Positions 23,824 to 31,878 are shown, numbered from the stretch's first letter. The stretch: DNA of 49,529 nucleotides from Lachnospiraceae bacterium (GCA_003862155.1 QOUV01000015.1:1-49529), one strand, 5' to 3'. Notes: generated from the letters alone by a model not told the origin. Numbers and translations are program-made.

Positions 23824-26289
23824 TCATTTCACTTTCTTAGACGAAGTTCCCGACCATTTTCCATAGTACTTCTTTCCCTTTATCGTGATATAAGGGCGGA
23901 CTTTTACAGAATATGTCTTCTTCTTTTTTAGCTTTGAAATAGTCTTACTAGTTGCAGAGACATAATAATATTTCCATTTCTTACTGCCCTTAATCCTGAT
24001 GGCAATCTGATATTTCACTGATATTCCACTGATTTTTATCTTTTTTAATTTTATCGTCAGCTTCTTCTTGCCAGCAGAGAGCTTGGAGATCTTTCCTTTC
24101 TGCTTCTTAATCGAATTAATCTGCTTCTTTGAAGAAGTCGATTTCTTCTTTTTAGCTTTTGATGTATTGGACTTCGAAGTTGTACTCTTTTTGGTAGTGC
24201 TCTTTGAAGTGATTTTCTTTGTGGTAGTACCCTTTGAAGTGATTTTCTTTATGGTAACGCTCTTCGAAGTGGAAGTATTCGAGTTAGTGCCGCTCGATTT
24301 CGTCGTACTTGAGGTACTTTTTTTTGAAGTATTTGTACTCGGAGTCTTTGTACCCGATGTTGTCGTACTTGAAGTAGTTGTACCTGGAGCCTTGGTGCTG
24401 GTTGTAGCTTTCTTGGCAAGGGCATTATATTCAGATTCTGCCCTAGTCAGCGCTGCATAATTTGTCACAAATTTCTTCTGATCAGTCGAAAGTTTATTAT
24501 AGGCAGATCTTGCAGCATTGATCAAATTCTTCGATGCATCACTATATGAGACTTTTCCAATAGAATCAATCTTACTGATTACTGCATTTGCAGCATTTTT
24601 ATCATTTTGATTCTTCTGTTCTCTTGCCTGCTGCTCAGCGACTTGCTTGTTATGTTCGTCTTCGAGATGTTGGTACTCTGTCTCTGCTGAGGTCAGCGTT
24701 GAATAATTTGTCACAAACTTCTTCTGATTATCTGTAAGCTTATCATAGGCCGATCTAGCCGCGCTTATCAGATTCTTGGAACTGTCAGAAAATGTCACTG
24801 TGCCTATGTCTATGATTTTATTCATAACCGGAACAGCTGCATTATAATCATCAACAAGACTAGCATATTCATTTATTGCATTGTTCAATGTCTGAACATA
24901 ACTGTCTGGAACAAGTTTCTTCTGATCATCTGTAAGTGCCTTATACGCATTGTCTGCATCATTTATCTTGTCTATACTGTTTAAATCCACAGTACCAATG
25001 GCATCGATCTTTTCAATAACTGCATTTGCAGCATTCAGATTCTCCTGGTAATTTTCATCAGAATAGCTTCTGTACTTTTCTTCTGCATCTTCAAGCTTAG
25101 TAAGATTATTCACAAGAGCCTTCTGGGTATCACTGAGCTCATTATAAGCATATCTCGCGGAACTTATCTTATCACCGGACGATACGGAATTTGAAACAGT
25201 ACCGATGGCATCGATCAAATCCATAACATCATTCGCAGCGCTCTGATCTTCATCATCTAATGCCGCTTCAGTAGAATTATCATATGCTGTGTCTGAAAGA
25301 GTCAGCTCGTCAGACGTATAAAAATCAGTCGTGTCTGTTTCATAATTGTGATTGCCTGTTGTATCATCATTTACAGTTGTCTGTCCTCCGAGCAGGTATT
25401 CAGACCTGTATGGAGAATCTGCTGAATCTGTATCATACCATGTCACATCGACGATGTAGTTTTTTCCGTTTATATCAACGACGTTCCACATATGGTTGGA
25501 ACTGCTCACAAGTTTGGATTCTATTTTTGCCTTCTCGAAACGTGCAGTATTGTCCATCAGATACTGGAAAGCCTTGGCATATCCTTCGCAGACCACATTT
25601 GTATTCGAATCATTGTCGAAAACAGAGATAAGGCTCCACGGCGAACTACTGGTCTTAACATTCTCATTTGCCGCCTCATGATTGTAAGTTACATTATCTG
25701 CAATATAATCTGCATAGGCCTTTATAGTGTCATAGACACCATTCTTCGAATTTTCAGAAATAACTTTCTTTGCCACTGCCTCAGCTGAATTTAATTTATC
25801 CAGAGTTGACGTACTCAGAGTATGTGTTGGGTCAACGCTTGATTTATCCTGAAAGCAATCATCTACAGAAATGTAAGCATTCAGGGAAGTCACTTTATAA
25901 TCACCTGTATAAGAATAGCTGAACCTACTCCCTCCATTTGCACTTACAAGGTCCTGATAGCAAAGCAGTTCCGGATGGTTATTTGAAACACATGTAATAA
26001 GCCTGCCCCAGAGGTTCTTGACGTTATCTTTGTCAGAACAATCTATCTCCTCCAGTTTGAAGTCAGGATCATTAAAAGAAATTTTTGTCGATCCACCATT
26101 TTTTAAGATTCTCTTGAGTTCGCTTACCAGATGGTCATACATCAGCTGCTCTGTCGACGAGAGCCGGGAAACTCCCCACGACGACATCTTCAGCGATGCG
26201 AACGCACTAACCGGTGCCGGAGCAGCGGTAAATATTAATGCTGCCGCAAGAAACGTGCACATGAGTTTTTTTAAAGTCTTATTCTTCAA
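23824..26289 (-). CDS. Large secreted transglutaminase-like protein with helical repeats and a Lys/Ser/Thr tail
   Basis: This 821-aa exported protein has a signal peptide at 1-29 (cut near VSAFA). Residues 165-300 are a transglutaminase-like fold with the triad Cys234 (VVCEGYAKA), His266 (NHMWNVVD) and Asp281 (YIVDVTWYD). Four helical repeats of 60-75 residues follow (about 355-625). Each has an IDAIGTV-type opening and an ending like LTDNQKKFVTNYSTL. Next is a 100-residue Ser/Thr/Lys linker, then a basic Fn3-like domain (YKVRPYI-type, ending SGTSSKKVK). It probably binds or modifies the cell wall or a surface polymer; protease or cross-linking activity cannot be decided. It converges on and overlaps the SDR fragment. 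Confidence 0.82.
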   Translation of the reverse strand: MKNKTLKKLMCTFLAAALIFTAAPAPVSAFASLKMSSWGVSRLSSTEQLMYDHLVSELKRILKNGGSTKISFNDPDFKLEEIDCSDKDNVKNLWGRLITCVSNNHPELLCYQDLVSANGGSRFSYSYTGDYKVTSLNAYISVDDCFQDKSSVDPTHTLSTSTLDKLNSAEAVAKKVISENSKNGVYDTIKAYADYIADNVTYNHEAANENVKTSSSPWSLISVFDNDSNTNVVCEGYAKAFQYLMDNTARFEKAKIESKLVSSSNHMWNVVDINGKNYIVDVTWYDTDSADSPYRSEYLLGGQTTVNDDTTGNHNYETDTTDFYTSDELTLSDTAYDNSTEAALDDEDQSAANDVMDLIDAIGTVSNSVSSGDKISSARYAYNELSDTQKALVNNLTKLEDAEEKYRSYSDENYQENLNAANAVIEKIDAIGTVDLNSIDKINDADNAYKALTDDQKKLVPDSYVQTLNNAINEYASLVDDYNAAVPVMNKIIDIGTVTFSDSSKNLISAARSAYDKLTDNQKKFVTNYSTLTSAETEYQHLEDEHNKQVAEQQAREQKNQNDKNAANAVISKIDSIGKVSYSDASKNLINAARSAYNKLSTDQKKFVTNYAALTRAESEYNALAKKATTSTKAPGTTTSSTTTSGTKTPSTNTSKKSTSSTTKSSGTNSNTSTSKSVTIKKITSKGTTTKKITSKSTTKKSTTSKSNTSKAKKKKSTSSKKQINSIKKQKGKISKLSAGKKKLTIKLKKIKISGISVKYQIAIRIKGSKKWKYYYVSATSKTISKLKKKKTYSVKVRPYITIKGKKYYGKWSGTSSKKVK

Positions 26290-26438
26290 GGCGATTCGTC
26301 CTTTCTCTTAATGTTCGTGTAAAACAAAAAGCTTAAGTAAATTATACCATTTTCAGCGGCTTATTATTATTAAATTTTTATTTTCCAACTGTCTGAAAAA
26401 AATCCTCAATACTGCTTCTCTTTTCCAAAAATATATTG

Positions 26439-26465
26439 TATAATGGCTTTGTGCAATCGGTTACG
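26439..26465 (+). promoter_or_regulatory. -10 box and LacI-type operator of the galactanase gene
   Basis: TATAAT lies at 26439-26444, with only a weak -35. TGCAATCGGTTACG at 26452-26465 fits 13 of 14 positions of the LacI/CcpA consensus TGNAANCGNTNNCA and lies over the start region. This suggests repression by a LacI-family regulator or carbon catabolite control. Confidence 0.5.
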
Positions 26466-26547
26466 CAAAAATAAGATTATCTCAGTTTTTTTGCTGCGGA
26501 CTGCGATTGTTTTTTTAAAAAACGGGCTATAAAATGAAGGAGACACA

Positions 26548-27906
26548 ATGACAAAAGCCAAAGCTGTGCTGCTATCAGCAATTATTATGGGTTCAATGAT
26601 TTTAGGAACAGGCTGCTCTTCACCGCAAGCCAGAAAGAACAATTCATTTTCAAATATCCGGGGTATGGATATCTCTTCATACATAAGCGTTCAGGACGGT
26701 TTCGACGCATTGAATAAAGAGGAAAAGACTAAGAAATACGGGTTTAAGGATTTCGAAGGGAAGACGATCCGCGATCAGGATTTTTTCAATTTTCTTGCGA
26801 AACAGGGAATGAACTGGGTCCGCATCAGGGTTTGGAACGACTCTTATGATAAGGACGGCAACGGATACGGCGGCGGAAACTGCGATCTGAAAAAAGCTGT
26901 AAAGATCGGCAAATGGGCCACAAAAGCCGGCATGAGAGTTCTTATAGACTTCCACTATTCCGACTGCTGGGCTGACCCTGCGAGACAGATCGCGCCAAAA
27001 GCCTGGAAGAAATTCAAGGGCGACCCAGACAAAACTGCCGCCGCAGTAAAAAAATATACGACCGATTCCGTGAACAAACTTCTCTCCGAAGGCGTGGATG
27101 TAGGAATGGTCTCTGTCGGAAACGAGACAAATAACGCGATTGCGGGCGTTTCAGCTTCTGGCGACTGGACTTCAAATGTTTCAAAAATTTACGCCGCCGG
27201 CTGCGATGCTGTACATGCTGTCGCCAAAAGTCACAACAGGAAAATCCTCGCCTGCGTCCATTTCACAGATCCGCAGAAGGGCGGTCATATGACTTTTGCG
27301 GACAATCTCGCTAAAGCAAAAGTAGACTACGATGTTTTTTCCACATCGTGGTATCCGTACTGGCACGGAACTGCGGAAAGCATCACCAGAGAATTGACCC
27401 AGATTGCGCAGAAATACGATAAAAAGGTCATGATCGCAGAGACAAGCTATGCAAATACGCTCGAAGATTACGATGGATATGGCAACACCGTAAGCAAAGG
27501 AAACAACGATTCCGGCGATGGAACTGTATATCCTTACACCCTGGATGGTCAGGCGAAATCCTTCCACAGCGCTGTAAAAGCCGCCACTAAAGTACATGGC
27601 AGAGACGGAAAAACTGCCGGACTCGGCGCTTTTTACTGGGAGGGCGCATGGAACGGACTCATGGATGTAAGATCCTTGTCAGAAGCTGATCAGACCGCTG
27701 CCCTTGTAAAAGAGCGGAGAATCTGGGACAAATGCGGCTGCGGCTGGGCATCATCCCACTATATCAGTTACGACCCTGCACAGTCGAACGGAACTGCCGG
27801 CGGCTGCGTCATCGAGAACCAGTCTTTCTTCGGACCGGATGGCAGGGCTCTCGCATCGATCAGGGCATTTTCGAAGGATTACGACGGTTCCAAAACCATT
27901 AAATAA
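26548..27906 (+). CDS. Arabinogalactan endo-beta-1,4-galactanase (GH53 lipoprotein)
   Basis: This 452-aa enzyme of glycoside hydrolase family 53 cuts beta-1,4-galactan side chains of pectin. The signal peptide ends in the lipobox LGTGC (Cys23), so it is anchored on the outer face of the membrane. The TIM barrel starts RGMDISSYISV. Other family motifs are MNWVRIRVWND, VLIDFHYSDCWADP, the acid/base E194 (VGNETNN) and the nucleophile E299 (IAETSYA). AAGGAG precedes the ATG. It is monocistronic, with a putative LacI-type operator upstream and a terminator downstream. Released oligosaccharides would need separate uptake genes. Confidence 0.95.
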   Translation: MTKAKAVLLSAIIMGSMILGTGCSSPQARKNNSFSNIRGMDISSYISVQDGFDALNKEEKTKKYGFKDFEGKTIRDQDFFNFLAKQGMNWVRIRVWNDSYDKDGNGYGGGNCDLKKAVKIGKWATKAGMRVLIDFHYSDCWADPARQIAPKAWKKFKGDPDKTAAAVKKYTTDSVNKLLSEGVDVGMVSVGNETNNAIAGVSASGDWTSNVSKIYAAGCDAVHAVAKSHNRKILACVHFTDPQKGGHMTFADNLAKAKVDYDVFSTSWYPYWHGTAESITRELTQIAQKYDKKVMIAETSYANTLEDYDGYGNTVSKGNNDSGDGTVYPYTLDGQAKSFHSAVKAATKVHGRDGKTAGLGAFYWEGAWNGLMDVRSLSEADQTAALVKERRIWDKCGCGWASSHYISYDPAQSNGTAGGCVIENQSFFGPDGRALASIRAFSKDYDGSKTIK

Positions 27907-27927
27907 AAATTGCAGATCAGGTAAACT

Positions 27928-27972
27928 AAAAAGGCCGGCGTTCTGGAAGGTCAAAGAGCGCCGGTCTTTTTT
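27928..27972 (+). terminator. Terminator of the galactanase gene
   Basis: AAGGCCGGCG pairs with CGCCGGTCTT (one G-T pair) around an 18-base loop and is followed by TTTTTT. Confidence 0.85.
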
Positions 27973-28003
27973 ACAATGTTATTTCGCCATAACAGGCACT
28001 ATT

Positions 28004-28086
28004 TGTCTTGTAAATCAGACAGATTTTATCATAATCGTCTTGTAAATTAGACAAAATCACATTATAATTGTCTTATGAACATCACA
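28004..28086 (+). promoter_or_regulatory. Three phased operator-like repeats with an embedded promoter
   Basis: Copy 1 is TGTCTTGTAAATCAGACA (28004-28021) and copy 2 is CGTCTTGTAAATTAGACA (28036-28053). Both are near-palindromes with GTCT and AGAC ends. Copy 3 (28069-28086, TGTCTTATGAACATCACA) is degenerate. The starts are 32 and 33 bases apart, about three helical turns, so a protein would bind on one face. The promoter TTGTAA (28040-28045), 17 bases, TATAAT (28063-28068) lies inside this array: copy 2 covers the -35 box and copy 3 the start site. This is the layout of tight auto-repression. Confidence 0.7.
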
Positions 28087-28096
28087 GGAGGCAGTT

Positions 28097-29374
28097 ATGA
28101 ATAGAGATATTTTGAAGCAGGTTATTATAGACCAGCGTGAGATGTATCAGGACATCCCTGTCGTTCATCGACAGTTTGAATTTGAAGATAAAGTGAATTA
28201 CTGCTTTGTCGGAATCAGAAGAGCCGGTAAATCCTATTATATGTATCAGCGGATTCAGGAGCTTTTAAGTCAGGGAGTAAAGCTGTCTGAAATTATATAC
28301 ATAAATTTTGAAGATGAGCGTCTTCTGGAAATGACAGTAAACGATTTGAATCTTATTCTTGAAATTGGATACGAATTATCAGGGGGAACAAAGCCATATG
28401 TATTTCTTGATGAGATTCAAAATGTGGATGGATGGTCAAAGTTTGCCAGGAGAATCGCAGACCAGAAATATTCCGTCTGTATAACAGGAAGTAATTCAAA
28501 AATGCTTAGCAGTGAGATCGCTTCAACTCTTGGCGGCCGATACATGATTGTTCCGGTGTATCCATATTCATTTACTGAGTATCTGGAAGCCAGCGGGATC
28601 AAGGCAGACGATGCTTTGCTTACCGGCACAAAGGGAAGAGCTGAGATTTCAGGACTTTTCGATAAATACCTGCGCTATGGCGCATTTCCGGAACTTGTAA
28701 ATATCAGAAACAGCAGGGAATATTTGAACAGCATTTACCAGACGATATATCTCGGAGATATTATCACAAGGAACAGGATAAGCAACGCATTTGCTGTAAG
28801 ACTTATCCTGAAAAAAGTAGCTGAATCAGTCATGCACCCTGTCTCATTCACCAGGCTATCTAATATTTTATCAGGAACAGGTGCAAAGATATCAAAACAG
28901 ACCATAATAAATTACATGGGTTATATCTGTGATTCGTATCTGCTTTTTCCAATTAAAAATTATTCCTCAAAACTTGTAGAGAAAGAATCCATCCCAAAAT
29001 ACTATTTTCAGGACACCGGGCTTCTCGGACTTCTGCTCCTGAATTCTGAATCGGCACAGCTTGAAAACCTCGTTGCAATCGAACTGATCCGCAGGTATGG
29101 TTTGGAGAACGTATACTACTTTGAGAAAAATGTCGAGATCGATTTTTATGTTCCTGACTTAAGCCTTGCGATTCAGGTGTGCTGGAACATGCTGGATGTC
29201 CCTGAGACAAAAGAACGGGAAATCAAAGCCTTTGAGAAGCTTCATCACTTCATCCCGGATGCAAAATGTATCGTGATCACGAATAGTGAGAAAGCATCTC
29301 TTGAGACTGATGGAATTCAAATAGATGTCATTCCGGCATGGGAGTGGCTGCTGCAGAGCAAGCCACAGCAGTAA
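28097..29374 (+). CDS. AAA_14/DUF4143 family ATPase
   Basis: This 425-aa cytoplasmic P-loop ATPase has Walker A GIRRAGKSY at 39-47, Walker B YVFLDEIQ at 101-108, a sensor-like CITGSNSKML and then the C-terminal DUF4143 domain (about 200-370; YYFQDTGLLGLLLL). The last part (VEIDFYVPDLSLAIQVCW) is a nuclease-like fold often seen in this family. The function of these proteins is not settled. The ATPase class is widespread in anaerobes and often solitary. GGAGG precedes the ATG. The promoter with three repeats suggests stringent control. No partner gene is obvious nearby. Confidence 0.9.
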   Translation: MNRDILKQVIIDQREMYQDIPVVHRQFEFEDKVNYCFVGIRRAGKSYYMYQRIQELLSQGVKLSEIIYINFEDERLLEMTVNDLNLILEIGYELSGGTKPYVFLDEIQNVDGWSKFARRIADQKYSVCITGSNSKMLSSEIASTLGGRYMIVPVYPYSFTEYLEASGIKADDALLTGTKGRAEISGLFDKYLRYGAFPELVNIRNSREYLNSIYQTIYLGDIITRNRISNAFAVRLILKKVAESVMHPVSFTRLSNILSGTGAKISKQTIINYMGYICDSYLLFPIKNYSSKLVEKESIPKYYFQDTGLLGLLLLNSESAQLENLVAIELIRRYGLENVYYFEKNVEIDFYVPDLSLAIQVCWNMLDVPETKEREIKAFEKLHHFIPDAKCIVITNSEKASLETDGIQIDVIPAWEWLLQSKPQQ

Positions 29375-29515
29375 ATCAGGCCCTACAGTTATACTCCATT
29401 TCCCGTTTCCAATCGAGTGTGCATCTGTGACGGGACGTTTTAGCATTTCCTGATTTTCTAAAAAATCTTCGCAGTATTCATCGCGAATCAGTGCATACGA
29501 AATCAAATTGTCCAT
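29159..29515 (-). CDS. Unrecognised possible protein overlapping the ATPase 3' end
   Basis: The ATG at 29515 has a very good GGAGGTG ribosome site 7 bases upstream. The first 50 codons (MDNLISYALIRDEYCEDFLE, then ENQEMLKRP) look protein-like. The frame then runs 216 bases antisense into the ATPase gene, which is unlikely to be its natural end. It is probably a gene cut by recombination near 29375. The family is not recognised. Confidence 0.3.
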   Translation of the reverse strand: MDNLISYALIRDEYCEDFLENQEMLKRPVTDAHSIGNGKWSITVGPDLLLWLALQQPLPCRNDIYLNSISLKRCFLTIRDHDTFCIRDEVMKLLKGFDFPFFCLRDIQHVPAHLNRKA

Positions 29516-29675
29516 GAAGGAAATCACCTCCTCTTATATCATCCATCTCTTTCCACGGATGATTTGGATTCCTGTTGATTGCCATTTGCCTCACTCTGGT
29601 AAGCAATTCCATGTGCAGATGATCTTTGGTTACATATGGAAAAATTTTACGCTCATGATATGTCGAAGACTTCAT
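29478..29675 (-). CDS. Unrecognised possible upstream partner frame
   Basis: The frame reads MKSSTYHERKIFPYVTKDHL, then HMELLTRVRQMAINRNPNHP, and overlaps the start of the next frame. The same frame stays open upstream to about 29745 without a start codon, and the preceding codons (RNGDADQDITKSSDLVANLY) look coding. A frameshift or missing start is therefore likely. The family is unknown. Together with the next frame it may be a small two-gene unit that has decayed. Confidence 0.3.
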   Translation of the reverse strand: MKSSTYHERKIFPYVTKDHLHMELLTRVRQMAINRNPNHPWKEMDDIRGGDFLHGQFDFVCTDSR

Positions 29676-29807
29676 GTTATAAAGATTCGCAACAAGGTCC
29701 GATGATTTTGTAATATCCTGATCAGCATCTCCATTTCTGTCATAAATTGTTTGCCTCTAGCTTTAATTTTATCACAAAATCTGAACAATCATAAATTTGC
29801 TGCCCTA

Positions 29808-29956
29808 CTATTCTCTTTTTGGATTAACATCCATGCCTGTACCTCCCGTGAAAATCTTTGATGACTTGAAAAACTAAGAAAAAGTTTTCTGAGTTTTACA
29901 GTTATTCTAACAAAGAAATCCGGAACAAGGAAGGTGACGGGTTATCTACCATTTAC
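29808..29956 (-). mobile_element. Truncated left end of an IS66-like element
   Basis: On the minus strand from 29956 the sequence begins GTAAATGGTAGATAACCCGT and matches the element end at 49344 with about seven substitutions and one indel in 139 bases. It includes the leader, GGGAGG ribosome site and first five codons of tnpA (ATG at 29834: MDVNP), then diverges and stops at codon 9. GTAA termini are typical of IS66 elements. No transposase body is left. The bases between 29676 and 29808 hold nothing else clear. Confidence 0.75.
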
Positions 29957-29993
29957 GACTTAACGCAAACTAATCATCATACAACTGTTTTAT

Positions 29994-30026
29994 AAAAAAG
30001 ATTTCGTGGCTCATAACCACGAAATC
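29994..30026 (-). terminator. Terminator after the AIM24 copy 2/Lys-rich fragment
   Basis: A perfect 10-bp stem, GATTTCGTGG and CCACGAAATC, with a 7-base loop is followed by TTTTTT on the minus strand. Confidence 0.9.
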
Positions 30027-30052
30027 CTTGTCGTTTTAATCCGTCACCAATA

Positions 30053-30244
30053 TTATTTCTTCTTAGACTTTCTGCCCTTCTTCGACTTCCTGGCTGCTTT
30101 AACCTTAATAGTCTTCGTTACCCTGCCGTTCCTGGCTGTCTTGTATTTCTTATTACCTACCTTAACAGTCTTGTTGGTATAAATATATCCATTCTTGGTA
30201 GTAACGTATGTGGCCTTGCCTACCTTAACTACCTTTACCTTAAT
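30053..30244 (-). pseudogene. Orphan Lys-rich C-terminus of a surface-type protein
   Basis: About 63 codons with no start read VVKVGKATYVTTKNGYIYTN, then NKKYKTARNGRVTKTIKV and a basic end KSKKGRKSKKK. The composition is like the Lys-rich ends of the secreted protein at 23824 and of the fragment at 49066. It lies directly behind the stop of AIM24 copy 2 in another frame and before a good terminator, so the AIM24 gene seems to have been joined to the 3' end of a different gene. Confidence 0.55.
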
Positions 30245-30914
30245 TGGAATGTGGCATATAACTGTACAACGTCATTGCAGTCGATGCGATAGGCATACTC
30301 TGCAGGATAATATGCCCCGGGCCGTACACGACAGTGTTGAACAATCCTTCACCACCAAACAGCACATTCTTGACACCGCTTATCGTCTTAATCTCCATCC
30401 TGCAAGAGTCTGACATAGCAGCGACGTAGCCGGTATCAACAATCTTACAGTCGTTTGACGGGATATCATACTCATGAGCAGAACCGTCTATCTCGAGAAA
30501 GACTAAGCCCTGGCCTGTGTAGTGTCTCATAAGAAAACCTTCACCACCAAATAACCCACTGCCAAAACGCTTCTGAAGATAGACTTCGCTCTGAATATTT
30601 CCAAAAGAAGCGAGGAATGAGCCCTTCTGTACGATCAGGCCATTTCCCGGTGTAACTTCTACTGCCCGGATAGAACCCGGGAATTTAGATGCAAATGCAA
30701 TCTCTCCCGGACGGTTTGCAATATAAGTGTTCAAAAACGCATTCTCCTTCGTAAGCATACGTCCGAACATCCTGCCAAGACCGCCTGCACTTGTCTGCAT
30801 TTCGATCTCATTATCCATCCACGACATCGCACCAGCTTCACACTGAATGCCTTCTCCTGCATCAAGCAGTACCTTAAGTACCGGAAGATTGTCTCCATCG
30901 ATCTTATACTTCAT
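30240..30914 (-). CDS. AIM24/TIGR00266 family protein, copy 2
   Basis: This protein of about 224 aa is closely related to the gene at 13223-13903. Both share AGAMSWMDNEIEMQTSAGGL, RPGEIAF, VTPGNGLIVQKGSFLAS and the Gly-rich C-terminus. Differences are concentrated near residues 105-120 and the last ten. The start at 30914 is supported by GGAGGACAGAAAA upstream and by alignment with copy 1. The role is unknown. Unlike copy 1 it is not followed by the 101-aa gene but by a Lys-rich remnant, so the duplication carried only this gene. Confidence 0.88.
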   Translation of the reverse strand: MKYKIDGDNLPVLKVLLDAGEGIQCEAGAMSWMDNEIEMQTSAGGLGRMFGRMLTKENAFLNTYIANRPGEIAFASKFPGSIRAVEVTPGNGLIVQKGSFLASFGNIQSEVYLQKRFGSGLFGGEGFLMRHYTGQGLVFLEIDGSAHEYDIPSNDCKIVDTGYVAAMSDSCRMEIKTISGVKNVLFGGEGLFNTVVYGPGHIILQSMPIASTAMTLYSYMPHSN

Positions 30915-30968
30915 TTTTCTGTCCTCCTTCCAGGTAATCTGTTGATTCTGGTCGATTAACATTATATC

Positions 30969-31096
30969 AAAAGGTTGAGCCGATGTCTCTACCTGATTTT
31001 TGAATTTACACCATTATAAGGCCGTGATCTGACTCGGTCACGGCCTTATAATGGTGTAAATTCAAAAATTAAGTAGAACCACTGGCTCAACCTTTT
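30969..31096. repeat. Long inverted repeat (nested hairpin), MITE-like or fused IS ends
   Basis: The core is a perfect 31-bp inverted repeat, 30997-31027 and 31038-31068 (TTTTTGAATTTACACCATTA and onward), with a 10-base loop. Outside it, AAAAGGTTGAGCC (30969-30981) pairs perfectly with GGCTCAACCTTTT (31084-31096), with 15 poorly matched bases between. No target duplication flanks it. It may be a miniature transposable element, or two element ends fused head to head. Confidence 0.8.
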
Positions 31097-31125
31097 GGTA
31101 CCATGTAAATTGACGAAAATAAACA

Positions 31126-31173
31126 ATGTACCTAAAAGGAGAATCCAATGTAATAGGAGTATTTCCTAAGTAA
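31126..31173 (+). pseudogene. Possible scrap of an IS256-type transposase
   Basis: A short frame reads MYLKGESNVIGVFPK and stops. NVIGVFP resembles the VVGVFPN motif near the C-terminus of IS256/Mutator transposases, and continuation is possible after a frameshift. The evidence is thin. It lies next to the long inverted repeat, which could then be the ends of such an element. Bases 31174-31272 show nothing else. Confidence 0.25.
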
Positions 31174-31272
31174 AAGACACGATTCGGTTTGCTCTCAGGA
31201 GCTTATCGGATTGGGTCCTGTTTTGCATAAAGCTTTTTATCAAATGTAATCAGAGGTTATTGACACATTTTT

Positions 31273-31866
31273 CTAATTATTCGTTAAAACAATTTTTTCC
31301 GCAACATCATCCGACTTCGTCGTAAATATCTCGAATGTGATATTTTTTACGTCTGAACCTGTTGCTGACTTATAGGTGACTGTGGCTCTCTCTGCGATCG
31401 GCTGGCTGCTCTCGCCTGCAGTCTTGTGCACGGCAGAAACGACCGGTTCAAGGCCCTTCTTCCACAGATCCTGAGTTATTTTAAAAGGATCTTCCCTTTC
31501 ATCGTAGCTTAAAGCGATGACATACTTGCCCTGAACTTTTTCGGCATCGACTATTTTTTTGTTGTGATACTTATCGAGCAGTACAGAAAATGAAGTCACA
31601 CGCCCCTGGTCATCGTATTTGATGTTGGACTTATACTGAGGTTCATTTTTATTTTCAGGCGTGTAGCTGCTTTCGACACTCGCAAGACTCTTGTCGAGGT
31701 CTGGAAGTGTGAACGAGACTTTTTTATCATTGTCAGACTTCGCTGTAACTGCCGCACTGCCCGATGCTGCCTGCTGGGTGTTACTTGATTTTGCATTTCC
31801 GCATGAACAAAATCCGAGCGTAGCTGAAATGGTTGCAATAAACAGAAGATATTTCATTTTTCTCAT
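31273..31866 (-). CDS. Small lipoprotein of unknown function
   Basis: This exported protein of about 197 aa has a signal peptide (MRKMKYLLFIATISATLGF) followed by CSCG, where one cysteine is the likely lipidation site. Next is a Ser/Ala/Thr-rich linker and a mature domain of about 150 residues (SFTLPDLDKSLASVESSYTP and onward) that I do not recognise. AAAGGAG supports the start at 31866. It is monocistronic. Its leader holds one copy of a 45-bp repeat that recurs on the other side of the IS4-like fragment. Confidence 0.75.
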   Translation of the reverse strand: MRKMKYLLFIATISATLGFCSCGNAKSSNTQQAASGSAAVTAKSDNDKKVSFTLPDLDKSLASVESSYTPENKNEPQYKSNIKYDDQGRVTSFSVLLDKYHNKKIVDAEKVQGKYVIALSYDEREDPFKITQDLWKKGLEPVVSAVHKTAGESSQPIAERATVTYKSATGSDVKNITFEIFTTKSDDVAEKIVLTNN

Positions 31867-31878
31867 ATGATGATACTC

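Noticed and set aside
24068-24460. Plus-strand frame of 130 codons inside the transglutaminase-like gene
   Set aside because: It is antisense to the Ser/Thr/Lys stalk, made of Phe/Val/Leu codons, with no homology or ribosome site.
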